NCBI RefSeq assembly: GCF_001040945.1
Contig: NZ_CP011930.1
Location: 2,085,704-2,149,703, forward strand
Direction of reading: 5' to 3'
Length of the DNA stretch: 64,000 nt
Source: Herbaspirillum seropedicae
GTDB taxonomy: Bacteria; Pseudomonadota; Gammaproteobacteria; Burkholderiales; Burkholderiaceae_D
Shown: in pieces, positions 46,175 to 55,376 of the stretch
How the letters are laid out: every line of letters begins with the position of its first letter
Numbering within the stretch: the stretch's first letter is position 1
The notes under the pieces: model-generated
The model's input: the letters and a program-made list of their open reading frames with translations, nothing else
What the model was told of the DNA's origin: nothing
Databases searched by the model: none
Program-made: the position numbers and the translations under genes

Positions 46175-47656
46175 ATGAACACATTCGAGATGATCCTGGC
46201 CGGCCTGGTGGTGGCCGGCATCGTGCTGCAGGTGCTGGTGCTGTTGCGTTCGGGACAGCGCGAGGAGGTCGGCGCCGAGGTCGAAGAGATGCTGGCGCAC
46301 ATGCAGCAGGTCCTGCAGCGCCACCAGCAGGATATCGGCGAGCGCATCGAGCGCGAGCTGCGCAGCCAGGTCCAGGCCAGCGCGCAGAGCACGCGCCAGG
46401 AGCTGGGCGCCAGCTTCGCGCAGCTGCAACAGACGCTGGCGACCCAGATGGCCAGCGTGGCCAGCCTGCAGAACCAGCAGATCGATGGCTTTGCCCAGCA
46501 ACTGGTCAAGCTCAACGAGACCAATGCCCAGCAGCTGGACAGCATGCGTCAGTCCATCACGCTGCAGGCCCAGGTCAGCCGTGAGGAGCAGGCGGTCTCG
46601 CTCAAGCGCTTTGGCGATACCCTGAACCAGCAACTGTCGGCCCTGACCGAGTCCAACGCCCAGCGCATGGGCGAAGTGCGGGCCACGCTGGAAGCCAAGA
46701 TCAAGGACCTGCAGACCGACAACGCGCAAAAGCTCGACGAGATGCGCAAGACCGTCGATGAGAAGCTGCACGCCACGCTGGAGCAACGTCTGGGCGAATC
46801 CTTCAAGCTGGTGTCGGACCGCCTGGACAAGGTCCACCAGGGACTGGGCGAGATGCAGCAACTGGCCACCGGCGTGGGCGATCTCAAGCGCGTGCTGACC
46901 AATGTGAAGACCCGTGGCACCTGGGGCGAAGTCCAGCTGGAAATCCTGTTGGAGCAGATGCTCACTCCCGAGCAGTACGGCAAGAACGTCGAGACCGTGC
47001 GCGGCAGCGGCGAGCGGGTCGAATTCGCTATCCGCCTGCCGGGCGCGAAGGAAGAGGGCGAGCCGGTGTGGATGCCGATCGACGCCAAATTCCCCAAGGA
47101 ACAGTACGAACGCCTGGTCGAGGCCGCCGAGCGTGCCGACGCCGATGGCGTGGCCGCCGCCGGCAAGGAGCTCGAGCGCGCCGTGCGCACCGAGGCCAGG
47201 ACGATTGCCGAGAAATACCTGTCGCCGCCGCTGACGACCGATTTCGCCATCCTCTTCCTGCCTACCGAAGGACTGTATGCCGAGGTGATGCGCAGGCCGG
47301 GCCTGTCCGACGATCTGCAGCGCAGCTGCCGGGTCACGATTGCCGGGCCGTCGACCTTGTCGGCGCTGCTCAACAGCTTGCAGATGGGTTTCCGCACCCT
47401 GGCGCTGGAAAAGCGTTCTTCGGAAGTGTGGCAGGTGCTGGGCGCGGTCAAGACCGAGTTCGGCAAGTTCGGCGAAGTGCTGGCCTCCACCAAGACCGCG
47501 CTGGAACGCGCCGCCCGCAACATCGACCAGGCCGAGACCCGGACCCGCCAGATGACCCGCAAGCTCAAGTCGGTGGAAGCCTTGCCGGCAGACGCTGCGC
47601 AGAAGCTGCTGGGGGCGGCGGAGCCAGAGCTGGGCGAGTCGGACGAGGCGCTGTGA
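46175..47656 (+). CDS. rmuC: DNA recombination protein RmuC
   Basis: 493 residues. N-terminal membrane helix (MILAGLVVAGIVLQVLVLL), long coiled coil (about 30-215), and the RmuC nuclease-fold domain with NVKTRGTWGEVQLEILLEQML, WMPIDAKFPKEQYERL and ILFLPTEGLYAEVMR. It limits inversion at short inverted repeats in E. coli. Given that this genome carries a family of palindromic repeats, two of them immediately downstream, the role is apt, but no specific link is shown. Confidence 0.93.
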   Translation: MNTFEMILAGLVVAGIVLQVLVLLRSGQREEVGAEVEEMLAHMQQVLQRHQQDIGERIERELRSQVQASAQSTRQELGASFAQLQQTLATQMASVASLQNQQIDGFAQQLVKLNETNAQQLDSMRQSITLQAQVSREEQAVSLKRFGDTLNQQLSALTESNAQRMGEVRATLEAKIKDLQTDNAQKLDEMRKTVDEKLHATLEQRLGESFKLVSDRLDKVHQGLGEMQQLATGVGDLKRVLTNVKTRGTWGEVQLEILLEQMLTPEQYGKNVETVRGSGERVEFAIRLPGAKEEGEPVWMPIDAKFPKEQYERLVEAAERADADGVAAAGKELERAVRTEARTIAEKYLSPPLTTDFAILFLPTEGLYAEVMRRPGLSDDLQRSCRVTIAGPSTLSALLNSLQMGFRTLALEKRSSEVWQVLGAVKTEFGKFGEVLASTKTALERAARNIDQAETRTRQMTRKLKSVEALPADAAQKLLGAAEPELGESDEAL

Positions 47657-47724
47657 GCGCGATGCAATCGCAGCACGGAAAATTGAACCCGTCCGTCCTT
47701 GAGGTGCTGGCCTTCTGAACCTCC

Positions 47725-47823
47725 CCGTTCGGACTGAGTCGCTGCGCGAGCAGCGTATTGCAGGTGCGCTACCGCTGGTGCGCCCTTCGATACGACGCGA
47801 TGCGTCTACTCAGGGAGAACGGG
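47725..47823. repeat. Palindromic intergenic repeat, copy E (tandem unit 1)
   Basis: About 99 bp: CCGTTCGGACTGAGTCGC, CGTATTGCAGGTGCGC (mutated inner arm), GCGCCCTTCGATACG, and an end reading CTACTCAGGGAGAACGG. Together with copy F it forms a diverged tandem duplication with a period of about 194 bp, including shared flanks (GATGCAATCGCAGCA before and GAACCTCCCCGTTCGG at the start). It lies downstream of rmuC; the 394-bp gap to moeA has no gene. Confidence 0.88.
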
Positions 47824-47918
47824 GTGGAAGGTGTACGACGATCAGCGGGATGCAATCGCAGCAAGAACGCACGAACCACGCACTTCTCCGTTCCAAGTTT
47901 CTGGCGTTTTGAACCTCC

Positions 47919-48017
47919 CCGTTCGGACTGAGTAGCTGCGCGAGCAGCGTATCGAAGGCGCGCTACCAGTGGTGCGCCCTTCGATACGACGCGATGCGTC
48001 TACTCAGGGAGAACGGG
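47919..48017. repeat. Palindromic intergenic repeat, copy F (tandem unit 2)
   Basis: About 99 bp and more intact than copy E: CCGTTCGGACTGAGTAGC, CGTATCGAAGGCGCGC, GCGCCCTTCGATACG, and an end reading CTACTCAGGGAGAACGG. It ends 33 bp before the moeA stop. Confidence 0.9.
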
Positions 48018-48050
48018 GTGGGAGAGGTGCGTCGATCCGGCTGAACTGAT

Positions 48051-49337
48051 TTACACCAGTCCGTCGAACAAGACCACCGCCACTTCTTCGCCCGCAGCCA
48101 CATCGCCGCGATCATGCTCCAGTTCGATGATGCAATTGGCGTCCGACATGGATCGCAGGATGCCCGAGCCTTGCATGCCGGTCAGCCGCACACTCCAGTT
48201 CCCACTGTCATCAGGCGCCAGGATGCCGCGCTGGTATTCGGTGCGCCCGGCCTTCTTGCGGATCGCCGTAGCGGTCTTCACACGCAGGCGTGGCAAGGGT
48301 TTGGCTTCGGCCCCGGCCAGGCGCAGCAGGGCGTCCCGCACGAAGAAGGAAAAGCTCACCGTCACCGCCACCGGATTGCCCGGCAGGCCAAACAGGTAGG
48401 CCTCCCGCCCGCGCGAACGGATGCGGCCAAAGGCCAGCGGACGGCCAGGACGCATGGCGATCTTCCAGAAGGCCATCTCGCCCAGGCTGGCCATGATCTG
48501 CTTGGTATAGTCGGCCGCCCCGACTGACACGCCCCCCGAAGTGATGACTGCATCGGCCTCTTCACAGGCGCTGCGGAAAGCCGCTTCCAGCGCCGCCGGA
48601 TCGTCCGGCACCACGCCCATGTCGAGCACCTCGCAGCCCAGGCGCGTGAGCATGCCGTGCAGGGTGTAGCGGTTGGAGTCGTAGACGCAGCCCTCATCGA
48701 GCGGCTCGCCCACCGAACGCAATTCGTCACCGGTGGAGAAGAAGGCCACGCGCAGGCGGCGCTGCACCGGCGCCTCGGCCAGGCCCAGCGAGGCCAGCAG
48801 GCCGATGTCGGAAGGCCGCAGGATGCGCCCGCGCGGCAGCGCCACGCTGCCTAACGCCAGGTCTTCGCCACGCAGACGGCGGTTGTCGCCGGCACGTACG
48901 CGGCCGGGTGGCACGGTGACCGCGCTCTGGTCGGCATCCACCGTCAATTCCTGCGGGATGACCGTATCGCATCCTGCGGGCATGGGAGCACCGGTCATGA
49001 TGCGCACGCATTGACCAGGCCCGACCTGGCCCGTGAAGCGGTCCCCGGCATGGACTTCGCCGATGATCTGCAGACGCAGTTCGCGGCCCTCGGCCAGGTC
49101 TTCGCCGCGCAGCGCATAGCCATCCATGGCCGAGTTGTCATGCGCGGGGACATCGATGCGCGAGACGATGTCTTGCGCCAGCACACGCGAGAGAGCGCTG
49201 CGGATAGGCAGTTTTTCGACCGCCTCGATGGGGTGGATGAACTCGCGGATCACCGCCTGGGCGCGCTCCACGGTCATGGCGTGCGGGTCATAGCCGCTGA
49301 TGCAGCTGACGATATCGTTCAGGGAAGGAAGGGTCAT
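48051..49337 (-). CDS. moeA: Molybdopterin molybdenumtransferase (MoeA)
   Basis: 428 residues, full length. It inserts molybdate into adenylated molybdopterin. Seen are the N-terminal linker, the DNSAMDGYAL block (about residue 67), the MoCF domain with VITSGGVSVGAADYTKQIM, the FGLPGNPVAVTVSF segment, and the C-terminal beta domain. Its ATG overlaps the mobA stop by four bases, so the two are coupled. Confidence 0.95.
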   Translation of the reverse strand: MTLPSLNDIVSCISGYDPHAMTVERAQAVIREFIHPIEAVEKLPIRSALSRVLAQDIVSRIDVPAHDNSAMDGYALRGEDLAEGRELRLQIIGEVHAGDRFTGQVGPGQCVRIMTGAPMPAGCDTVIPQELTVDADQSAVTVPPGRVRAGDNRRLRGEDLALGSVALPRGRILRPSDIGLLASLGLAEAPVQRRLRVAFFSTGDELRSVGEPLDEGCVYDSNRYTLHGMLTRLGCEVLDMGVVPDDPAALEAAFRSACEEADAVITSGGVSVGAADYTKQIMASLGEMAFWKIAMRPGRPLAFGRIRSRGREAYLFGLPGNPVAVTVSFSFFVRDALLRLAGAEAKPLPRLRVKTATAIRKKAGRTEYQRGILAPDDSGNWSVRLTGMQGSGILRSMSDANCIIELEHDRGDVAAGEEVAVVLFDGLV

Positions 49338-49960
49338 TGTTCTTCTTCGAGCCGTTGCAGTTCCAGCCCGGTATTGATGTTGCAGAAGGCGCGCTCGTCG
49401 GGAAACTCGACTTCCACGCAGGCCAGCGTAGCGAACCAGTGGTCCATCTTGCGCTCGCCGGCGGCCAGGAAAGCTTGCAGCGAGGCTTGCGTGGACCGGC
49501 GTAGCAGGGAGCAGACAGGATGGCGCTGCCGGCCATGCGCGCCATCGGTCAGCGCCACGGCGGCGTCGGCCTTGGCCTCGGCCAGGGCAGTGGCCAGCCG
49601 GGCCACCATGTCATAGGGAATCAGCGGCGAGTCGCAGGGCGTACTGGCCAGGAAATCGGTGGTGCAATGGACCAGCCCGCTGTGCAGGCCGGCTAGCGGG
49701 CCGGGGAAGCCTTCCTCCAGGTCATGCCAGACCGGATAGCCGAAGCGGGCATACTCCAGCTGGGAACGGTTGGCGTTGATGGCCAGCGTGCCGACCTGGG
49801 GCGCCAGCCTTTCCAGTACATGCTGCACCAGCGGCTTGCCATGCAGCAATTGCAGGCCCTTGTCGACGCCGCCCATGCGCGTGCCACGGCCGCCGGCCAA
49901 GACCAGGCCGGTGATGTGGCTGGTGCAGAGCAGGGAGCTGGTCGTGGCGGCGGAGCGCAT
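49334..49960 (-). CDS. mobA: Molybdenum cofactor guanylyltransferase (MobA)
   Basis: 208 residues. It attaches GMP to Mo-molybdopterin for bis-MGD enzymes. The nucleotide-binding motif LAGGRGTRMGGVDKGLQLL is near residue 20, followed by CDSPLIPYDM (metal site). The start at 49960 is the first Met before the domain; it follows moaA by 13 bp. Its presence implies that bis-MGD enzymes, such as nitrate reductase or formate dehydrogenase, exist elsewhere in the genome. Confidence 0.93.
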   Translation of the reverse strand: MRSAATTSSLLCTSHITGLVLAGGRGTRMGGVDKGLQLLHGKPLVQHVLERLAPQVGTLAINANRSQLEYARFGYPVWHDLEEGFPGPLAGLHSGLVHCTTDFLASTPCDSPLIPYDMVARLATALAEAKADAAVALTDGAHGRQRHPVCSLLRRSTQASLQAFLAAGERKMDHWFATLACVEVEFPDERAFCNINTGLELQRLEEEQ

Positions 49961-49973
49961 GATCGGCCCCGGC

Positions 49974-51089
49974 TCAGCCGCCAATATAGGACATCTCGAC
50001 CTTGCGCAGCGGCGCTTCCCGCAGGGCGCTGCGCAATTCGGAATAACGATCGCCACGCTGGCCCCACAGTGCCGCGATGGCTCCGGCGATCTCGGCATCG
50101 CTGCCGCCGCTGCGCACGATGCTGCGCAAGTCGTGGCCTTCGCTGGCGAAGAGGCAGGTGTAGACACGGCCCTCGGTGGACAGGCGCGCGCGCGAGCAAT
50201 CCTGGCAGAAGGCCTGGGTCACGCTGGAGATGACGCCGATCTCGCCGCTGCCATCGACATAGCGCCAGCGTTCGGCGGTTTCCCCGGTGTAGTTGGGATC
50301 GGCCACTTCCAGCGGCATCTCGGTGGCGATCAGTCGCACCACCTCGGCCGAGGGCAAGACCTCATCCATGCGCCAGCCGTTGGAGGAACCCACGTCCATG
50401 TATTCGATGAAGCGCAGGATGGCCGGCGTGCCCTTGAAATAGCGCGCCATGGGGAGGATCTGGTCGTCGTTGACACCTTTCTTGACCACCATGTTGATCT
50501 TCACCGGACCCAGGCCGGCGGCGTGGGCGGCGTCGATGCCCTCCAGCACGCGCGCCACCGGAAAATCGACGTCGTTCATGCGACGGAAACCCTCGTCATC
50601 GAGCGAATCCAGCGATACCGTCACGCGCTTGAGCCCGGCGTCCTTGAGCGCCTGGGCCTTTTGCTTCAACAGGGTGCCGTTGGTGGTCAGGGTGAGATCG
50701 ACCGGCTCGTCCTCAGGCGTGCGCAGGGCCGCCAGCATGCCGATCAGGGTCTCGATGTTCTTGCGCAGCAGGGGTTCGCCGCCGGTCAGGCGGATCTTGC
50801 GCACGCCGTGGGCGACGAACTGGGCGGCTACGCGGGTCAGTTCCTCGAAGGTCAGCAGGTCCGAATGCGGCAGGAACTGGTACTGCTTGTCGAACACATC
50901 CTTGGGCATGCAATAGACGCAACGGAAATTGCAGCGGTCGGTGACCGAGATGCGCAGATCATGCAGCGGCCGGCCCAGGCTGTCGCTGAGCCAGCCGGTA
51001 GGTTGCACTGCCATCGGCGCAAGCCGTCCTGCCTCGCTGGCGGGGAAGGCTTGCCGGTAATCGACGATGGGAATGACGCGCTGGTTCAT
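49974..51089 (-). CDS. moaA: GTP 3,8-cyclase (MoaA), radical SAM
   Basis: 371 residues. The first step of molybdenum cofactor synthesis. The radical-SAM cluster is CNFRCVYC with Cys53, Cys57 and Cys60; the second iron-sulfur cluster is bound by Cys295, Cys298 and Cys312 ([11 protein letters not shown] ... YTC). The C-terminus ends in the conserved double glycine (YIGG) needed for activity. The start at 51089 is chosen over 51155 because the upstream stretch is not conserved-looking. First gene of moaA-mobA-moeA. Confidence 0.95.
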   Translation of the reverse strand: MNQRVIPIVDYRQAFPASEAGRLAPMAVQPTGWLSDSLGRPLHDLRISVTDRCNFRCVYCMPKDVFDKQYQFLPHSDLLTFEELTRVAAQFVAHGVRKIRLTGGEPLLRKNIETLIGMLAALRTPEDEPVDLTLTTNGTLLKQKAQALKDAGLKRVTVSLDSLDDEGFRRMNDVDFPVARVLEGIDAAHAAGLGPVKINMVVKKGVNDDQILPMARYFKGTPAILRFIEYMDVGSSNGWRMDEVLPSAEVVRLIATEMPLEVADPNYTGETAERWRYVDGSGEIGVISSVTQAFCQDCSRARLSTEGRVYTCLFASEGHDLRSIVRSGGSDAEIAGAIAALWGQRGDRYSELRSALREAPLRKVEMSYIGG

Positions 51090-51331
51090 GCTGGCTGGCG
51101 GTAACAGGTGTGTAACGATAGCACGGCTGGCGATCCGGCGTAGATGCACGATCATGCATATTTTCCGACGCCTAGGCGATCAGTGCTGCGCAACCCCAGC
51201 ACCGGCGCGGCCCAGGCAGGATGGGCGCAGAAAGAGGGCTTGCACTGTATCGCGCGGGTCGCCGGTCAACTGTCACCAAATAGGGGCTGGATTGCCGATG
51301 GCAAGACGGGCGACCTATGAGGCTGGCAAAG

Positions 51332-51357
51332 AAAAAGGGAGCCGAAGCTCCCTTTTT
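51332..51357 (-). terminator. Terminator of rne
   Basis: AAAAAGGGAGC pairs with GCTCCCTTTTT around a CGAA loop, 30 bp past the rne stop. Strong, symmetrical and potentially bidirectional. The remaining 297-bp gap up to moaA holds no gene; it should include the moaA promoter. Confidence 0.93.
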
Positions 51358-51386
51358 CCCGGACCATCAGGCGCTTGCCTGGTCGA

Positions 51387-54300
51387 TCAACGACGCGTTT
51401 CCACTTGCACCAGCGGCTCGGTCGACTGCGGCGGCAGCGGCTTGCGCTCGCGTGGCACGCGTGGCGCCGGCACGAAGGCCGCTGCGGCTTCCTGGGCGGC
51501 ACGCAGCTTGACCGGATCGGTGGTGGCCAGGGTCAGGCCGGCCTGCGACAGCATCTGCTGCAGCGAGTCCCACTGGGCGCCATTGCCGGCGGCTTGCGCC
51601 GGGGCAGGGGCGGCTTGCGGCGCGGGCGCTGCTGGTGCTGCTGGTGCAGCAGGTGCCGAGGCAACCACCGGCGCTGCTTCCACAGCGTCCAGCAGGCTGA
51701 TCTGCTGCTGCACCACCGGAGCGGGCGCTGCAACAGGCTCGGCGGCCACCACTGGGACCACTTCCACTGGCGCTTCCGAAGCTGCCGGAGCCTGCGCGGG
51801 CGCCTGCACAGCTGCCTCTACCGGCGCCGGTGCGAAGCTGGCGTCGATGGACGGGGCAACCGGCTCGATGGCGGGCTGGTGCGAGAAGACGGCTTCGGTC
51901 GCTTCGGCAGCTGCAGCGGCCACGGCTTCCACCGAGTTGACGCCGCTTTCTACCTTTGCTGCGCTCTCTGCAACAGGGGCATCCTCTGCGGCCGGTACCG
52001 GCGATGCGGCAAAGGAGGCCTGCGCCACGGCAGCCTGCGCCGAGGCGGCAGCGGCGTCAGCCACGGGCACGAAGGCCGGGATGGCCGCTTCAGCGCCTTC
52101 GGCGGTTTCAGCGGCATCGCCTTCAGCGCTGTCGCCGGCTTCAGCGTTGTCGATCAGGTTGCCGTTCTCGTCGCGTTCACGGCGATGACGGTTGCGACCG
52201 CCGCGACGGCGGCGGCGACGCGGTTCGGTTGCGCCTTCGGCGGTTTCAGCGCCTTCGCCAGCTTCGCCAGCCTCGACCTGGGCGGCCTCGACTTGCGTGG
52301 CGGCCTCATCGCTGGCGATGACGGCAGTGCCAGCGGCCACGGCTACACCGGCAGTGCCGGCAGCCAGAGCGGCTTCCAGCGGCAGGCCTTCCTCGGACTT
52401 GGCTTCCTTGCGTTCGCCACGTGGGGCGCGGGGCGCACGCGGTTCACGGCCTTCGCGGGGCTCGCGGCCTTCGCGGCCTTCACGTGGTTCACGGGCTTCG
52501 CGAGGCTCGTTACGGCGGGTTTCCTTTACTTCCTGGCCGTCACGGGCCTGGGCCTGCAGTTCGCGCGGTTCACGGGGCTCGCGGCCTTCCTTGGGTTCGC
52601 GCGGCGGACGCGGTGCGCGCACCTGCTTGCCTTCGGCGGCGTCGCCGGCCTTCAGTTCGGCAGCCGCCGGATTGCGGCCATTGCGCTGTTCGCCGTTGCG
52701 TTCTGCGCGCTCGCCACGTTCAGCACGGTCGCCACGCTCGTTGCGGTTGCGGTTACGGCCATTGCGATCGCCGCCACGGCCATTGCGCTCGCCCTCGCGC
52801 TTGGCGGGAGCCTTGGCTTCCACCGGAGCGGGGGCAGCCACCGGCGCGACCGGCTTCTTGCGGAAGAAGCTGAAGATCTTGCCCAGCAGGCCCGATTCCG
52901 GCGCCAGCGTCGGCGGCGGCACGGGGGCAGCCACCGGTTCGGGGGCCTTGCGCTCGACGATGGGGGCCGGCTGGTCCGGAGTGATGCCCTTGACCACGGC
53001 TTCCTGGCGCGGACGCACGTCTTCCTTCTGGCGCTTGCTGTAGCCGATGTCGGTATCGGCCTGCTCGGCCATGGTATAGCTGGCTTGGGCGTCGTCCAGG
53101 CGCGGATCGTCGTGCTTGATCCGTTCCATCTTGTAGTGCGGGGTTTCCAGGTGCTTGTTGGGGATCATGATGACCGTGACGCGATGGCGCGTCTCGATCT
53201 TCAGGATTTCGCCACGCTTCTCGTTCAACAGGAAGGCGGCCACGTCTACCGGCGCCTGCACGTGGATGGCGGCCGAATTTTCCTTCATGGCCTCTTCCTG
53301 GATGATGCGCAGCACCTGCAGGGCGGAGGATTCGGTATCGCGGATGTGGCCGGTGCCGTTGCAGCGCGGGCAGGTCACGTGGCTGCCTTCGGAGAGCGAC
53401 GGACGCAGGCGCTGGCGCGACAGTTCCATCAGGCCAAAGCGCGAGATCTTGCCCATCTGAACGCGGGCGCGGTCGTGGTGCAGGGCGTCCTTGAGACGGC
53501 CTTCCACTTCGCGCTGGTTCTTGGAATTCTCCATGTCGATGAAGTCGATCACGATCAGGCCGCCCAGGTCGCGCAGGCGCAACTGGCGGGCCACTTCATC
53601 AGCCGCTTCGAGGTTGGTGTTGAAGGCGGTGGTCTCGATGTCGCTGCCACGGGTGGCGCGCGCCGAGTTCACGTCCACCGACACCAGCGCTTCGGTGTGG
53701 TCGATCACGATGGCGCCGCCGGAAGGCAGCGGGACCGTACGCGAGTAGGCGGTCTCGATCTGGTGTTCGATCTGGAAGCGGGAGAACAGCGGCACGTCGT
53801 CGCGGTAGCGCTTGACGCGGTGGACCATGTCCGGCATCACGTGGGCCATGAACTGCTGGGCCTGGTCGTGGATGTCGTCGGTGTCGATGAGGATTTCGCC
53901 GATGTCGGGCTGGAAGTAGTCGCGGATGGCGCGGATGACCAGCGACGACTCCTGGTAGATCAGGAAGGCGCCCGAGGCGGACTGGCCGGCGCCTTCGATG
54001 GCGCGCCACAGTTGCATCAGGTAGTTCAGGTCCCACTGCAGTTCATCGACGTTGCGGCCGATGCCGGCGGTGCGGGCGATGACGGACATGCCATTGGGCA
54101 GGTCCAGCTTGTCCATGGTCTCGCGCAGTTCCTGGCGGTCTTCGCCTTCGACACGGCGGGAGACGCCGCCGCCGCGCGGGTTGTTGGGCATGAGCACCAG
54201 GTAGCGGCCAGCCAGGGAGATGAACGAGGTCAGGGCGGCGCCCTTGTTGCCGCGTTCTTCCTTCTCGACCTGGACGATGATTTCTTGGCCTTCGCGCAGC

Positions 54301-54575
54301 GCTTCCTTGATGCTGGCGTTACGGACGTCGATGCCTTCCTTGAAGTAGGAACGGGCCACTTCCTTGAAGGGCAGGAAGCCGTGGCGTTCTTCGCCGTAGT
54401 TGACGAAGCAGGCTTCCAGCGAGGGCTCGATGCGGGTGATGACGCCCTTGTAGATGTTGGACTTGCGCTGTTCGCGTCCGGTCGTTTCGATGTCGATGTC
54501 GATCAGCTTCTGACCGTCAACGATCGCTACGCGCAGTTCTTCCTGCTGCGTTGCGTTGAACAACATACGTTTCAT
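51387..54575 (-). CDS. rne: Ribonuclease E
   Basis: 1062 residues. The catalytic half has an S1 domain (about 37-120), the 5-prime sensor/RNase H-like region, and a DNase I-like domain with catalytic Asp301 (VSVDVNSARATRG) and Asp344 (LIVIDFIDMEN). The zinc-link cysteines are Cys402 and Cys405 (CPRCNGTGH). From about residue 530 the protein is disordered, with Arg/Glu/Pro-rich runs (REPREPRE-type) and Ala/Pro/Val-rich stretches that should bind RNA and scaffold a degradosome. It turns over most mRNA and processes rRNA and tRNA precursors. Confidence 0.96.
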   Translation of the reverse strand: MKRMLFNATQQEELRVAIVDGQKLIDIDIETTGREQRKSNIYKGVITRIEPSLEACFVNYGEERHGFLPFKEVARSYFKEGIDVRNASIKEALREGQEIIVQVEKEERGNKGAALTSFISLAGRYLVLMPNNPRGGGVSRRVEGEDRQELRETMDKLDLPNGMSVIARTAGIGRNVDELQWDLNYLMQLWRAIEGAGQSASGAFLIYQESSLVIRAIRDYFQPDIGEILIDTDDIHDQAQQFMAHVMPDMVHRVKRYRDDVPLFSRFQIEHQIETAYSRTVPLPSGGAIVIDHTEALVSVDVNSARATRGSDIETTAFNTNLEAADEVARQLRLRDLGGLIVIDFIDMENSKNQREVEGRLKDALHHDRARVQMGKISRFGLMELSRQRLRPSLSEGSHVTCPRCNGTGHIRDTESSALQVLRIIQEEAMKENSAAIHVQAPVDVAAFLLNEKRGEILKIETRHRVTVIMIPNKHLETPHYKMERIKHDDPRLDDAQASYTMAEQADTDIGYSKRQKEDVRPRQEAVVKGITPDQPAPIVERKAPEPVAAPVPPPTLAPESGLLGKIFSFFRKKPVAPVAAPAPVEAKAPAKREGERNGRGGDRNGRNRNRNERGDRAERGERAERNGEQRNGRNPAAAELKAGDAAEGKQVRAPRPPREPKEGREPREPRELQAQARDGQEVKETRRNEPREAREPREGREGREPREGREPRAPRAPRGERKEAKSEEGLPLEAALAAGTAGVAVAAGTAVIASDEAATQVEAAQVEAGEAGEGAETAEGATEPRRRRRRGGRNRHRRERDENGNLIDNAEAGDSAEGDAAETAEGAEAAIPAFVPVADAAAASAQAAVAQASFAASPVPAAEDAPVAESAAKVESGVNSVEAVAAAAAEATEAVFSHQPAIEPVAPSIDASFAPAPVEAAVQAPAQAPAASEAPVEVVPVVAAEPVAAPAPVVQQQISLLDAVEAAPVVASAPAAPAAPAAPAPQAAPAPAQAAGNGAQWDSLQQMLSQAGLTLATTDPVKLRAAQEAAAAFVPAPRVPRERKPLPPQSTEPLVQVETRR

Positions 54576-55376
54576 GTTTTCACTCCGGGACCCGTAGGTC
54601 CTTCAAATGGCCCGTCCGTATGTGGTAGCGGGCCAAAAGTACAGGGGATGTACGCGGGAACGAAGTGATCGGGGAGGGAATTGCCTTGATTGTGTGAGTG
54701 CGCCTTAGCGGGCGCTCCAGCACAAAGGGGCGCGGATGCGGTGGACCGGAACGCCGGGCAGCGCCGTATCCGCGCCGCGCGCTCCGCCATAGGCGGTCGC
54801 GCAGGCAACTGCGGACGGTAAGCTGGTCTGTGAAGCCAAACGTAACATATCAATAGGGTTGGCGACGGCGATCGGGTTTCACTGCATCAACCGGCAAGCT
54901 TCGCGACGCCTCGGCCTGAATTGCGGCATGGCCCGTGCGATGCGCTGCAAGAGGGGAGGCGGATGAGCCTGCCGCTGTTGCGCTGCTGGTCGCCGGTGGG
55001 CTGTGCGCTGCTGTCCTGGGCCGGAACGCCGGATGCGAGTCTTGCCAGACTTTTATCCTGATGATCCAAACAATTCTATTCCGCTTCCAAGTGCGTTATC
55101 CGATTGCAACTGCGGTGCAAACTGGACTCGCGCAGGGAAGATGCGTACTCGTTTCGAGGCCTTTATGTGGACCAGGCAAGCGGCATGATCGGCTGTATTG
55201 TCAACCGTTGCAGCGCTTTTGAAGCGTCTGCGATGCCGCGCGTCGTGGTTTTCGGGGCCCCCTCCGTCTATTTTGCAAATGAGCGAGGCTGACGAAGTCT
55301 CCTCTTGTGTAGAATGTTCCTTTTTATTCTACTGACGCTGCTTTTTTGTTCAGCGTCGATCGATTATATATTCAAA
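54576..55376. other. 801-bp divergent region between rne and rluC, including the rne leader
   Basis: No gene is supported. On the rne side a hairpin pairs TGGCCCG (54608-54614) with CGGGCCA (54629-54635), about 35 bp before the rne start. RNase E genes in other bacteria have long autoregulatory 5-prime UTRs, and the length here is consistent with that. On the rluC side lie two twin hairpins at 55309-55357, and TATAAT occurs on the minus strand at 55363-55368. Short frames in between are not convincing. Confidence 0.6.
55309..55357. other. Twin hairpins upstream of rluC
   Basis: Two perfect inverted repeats stand side by side, one base apart, with identical geometry: 7-bp stem and 10-base loop. 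The first pairs GTAGAAT (55309-55315) with ATTCTAC (55326-55332); the second pairs GACGCTG (55334-55340) with CAGCGTC (55351-55357). Both loops are T-rich on the plus strand (GTTCCTTTTT and CTTTTTTGTT). They lie 20 bp before the rluC start. Confidence 0.65.

Noticed and set aside
43009..46545. Very long minus-strand open frame (over 1100 codons) opposite the FtsX-like permease and hemoglobin genes
   Set aside because: It is antisense to clearly homologous proteins, has no domain of its own, and is His/Gln/Arg-biased as expected for a shadow frame in GC-rich DNA.
51090..51330. Possible molybdenum-cofactor riboswitch before moaA
   Set aside because: The leader has no arrangement of paired elements that I can match to the Moco motif; a covariance search would be needed and nothing visible supports it.
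52400..52830. Repetitive REPREPRE-type DNA in the rne C-terminal half
   Set aside because: It encodes the disordered Arg-rich RNA-binding region of RNase E; the reading frame is uninterrupted.
51375..54668. Long plus-strand open frame opposite rne
   Set aside because: RNase E on the minus strand has intact catalytic motifs; the opposite frame is Gly/Arg/Phe-rich without recognisable sequence.
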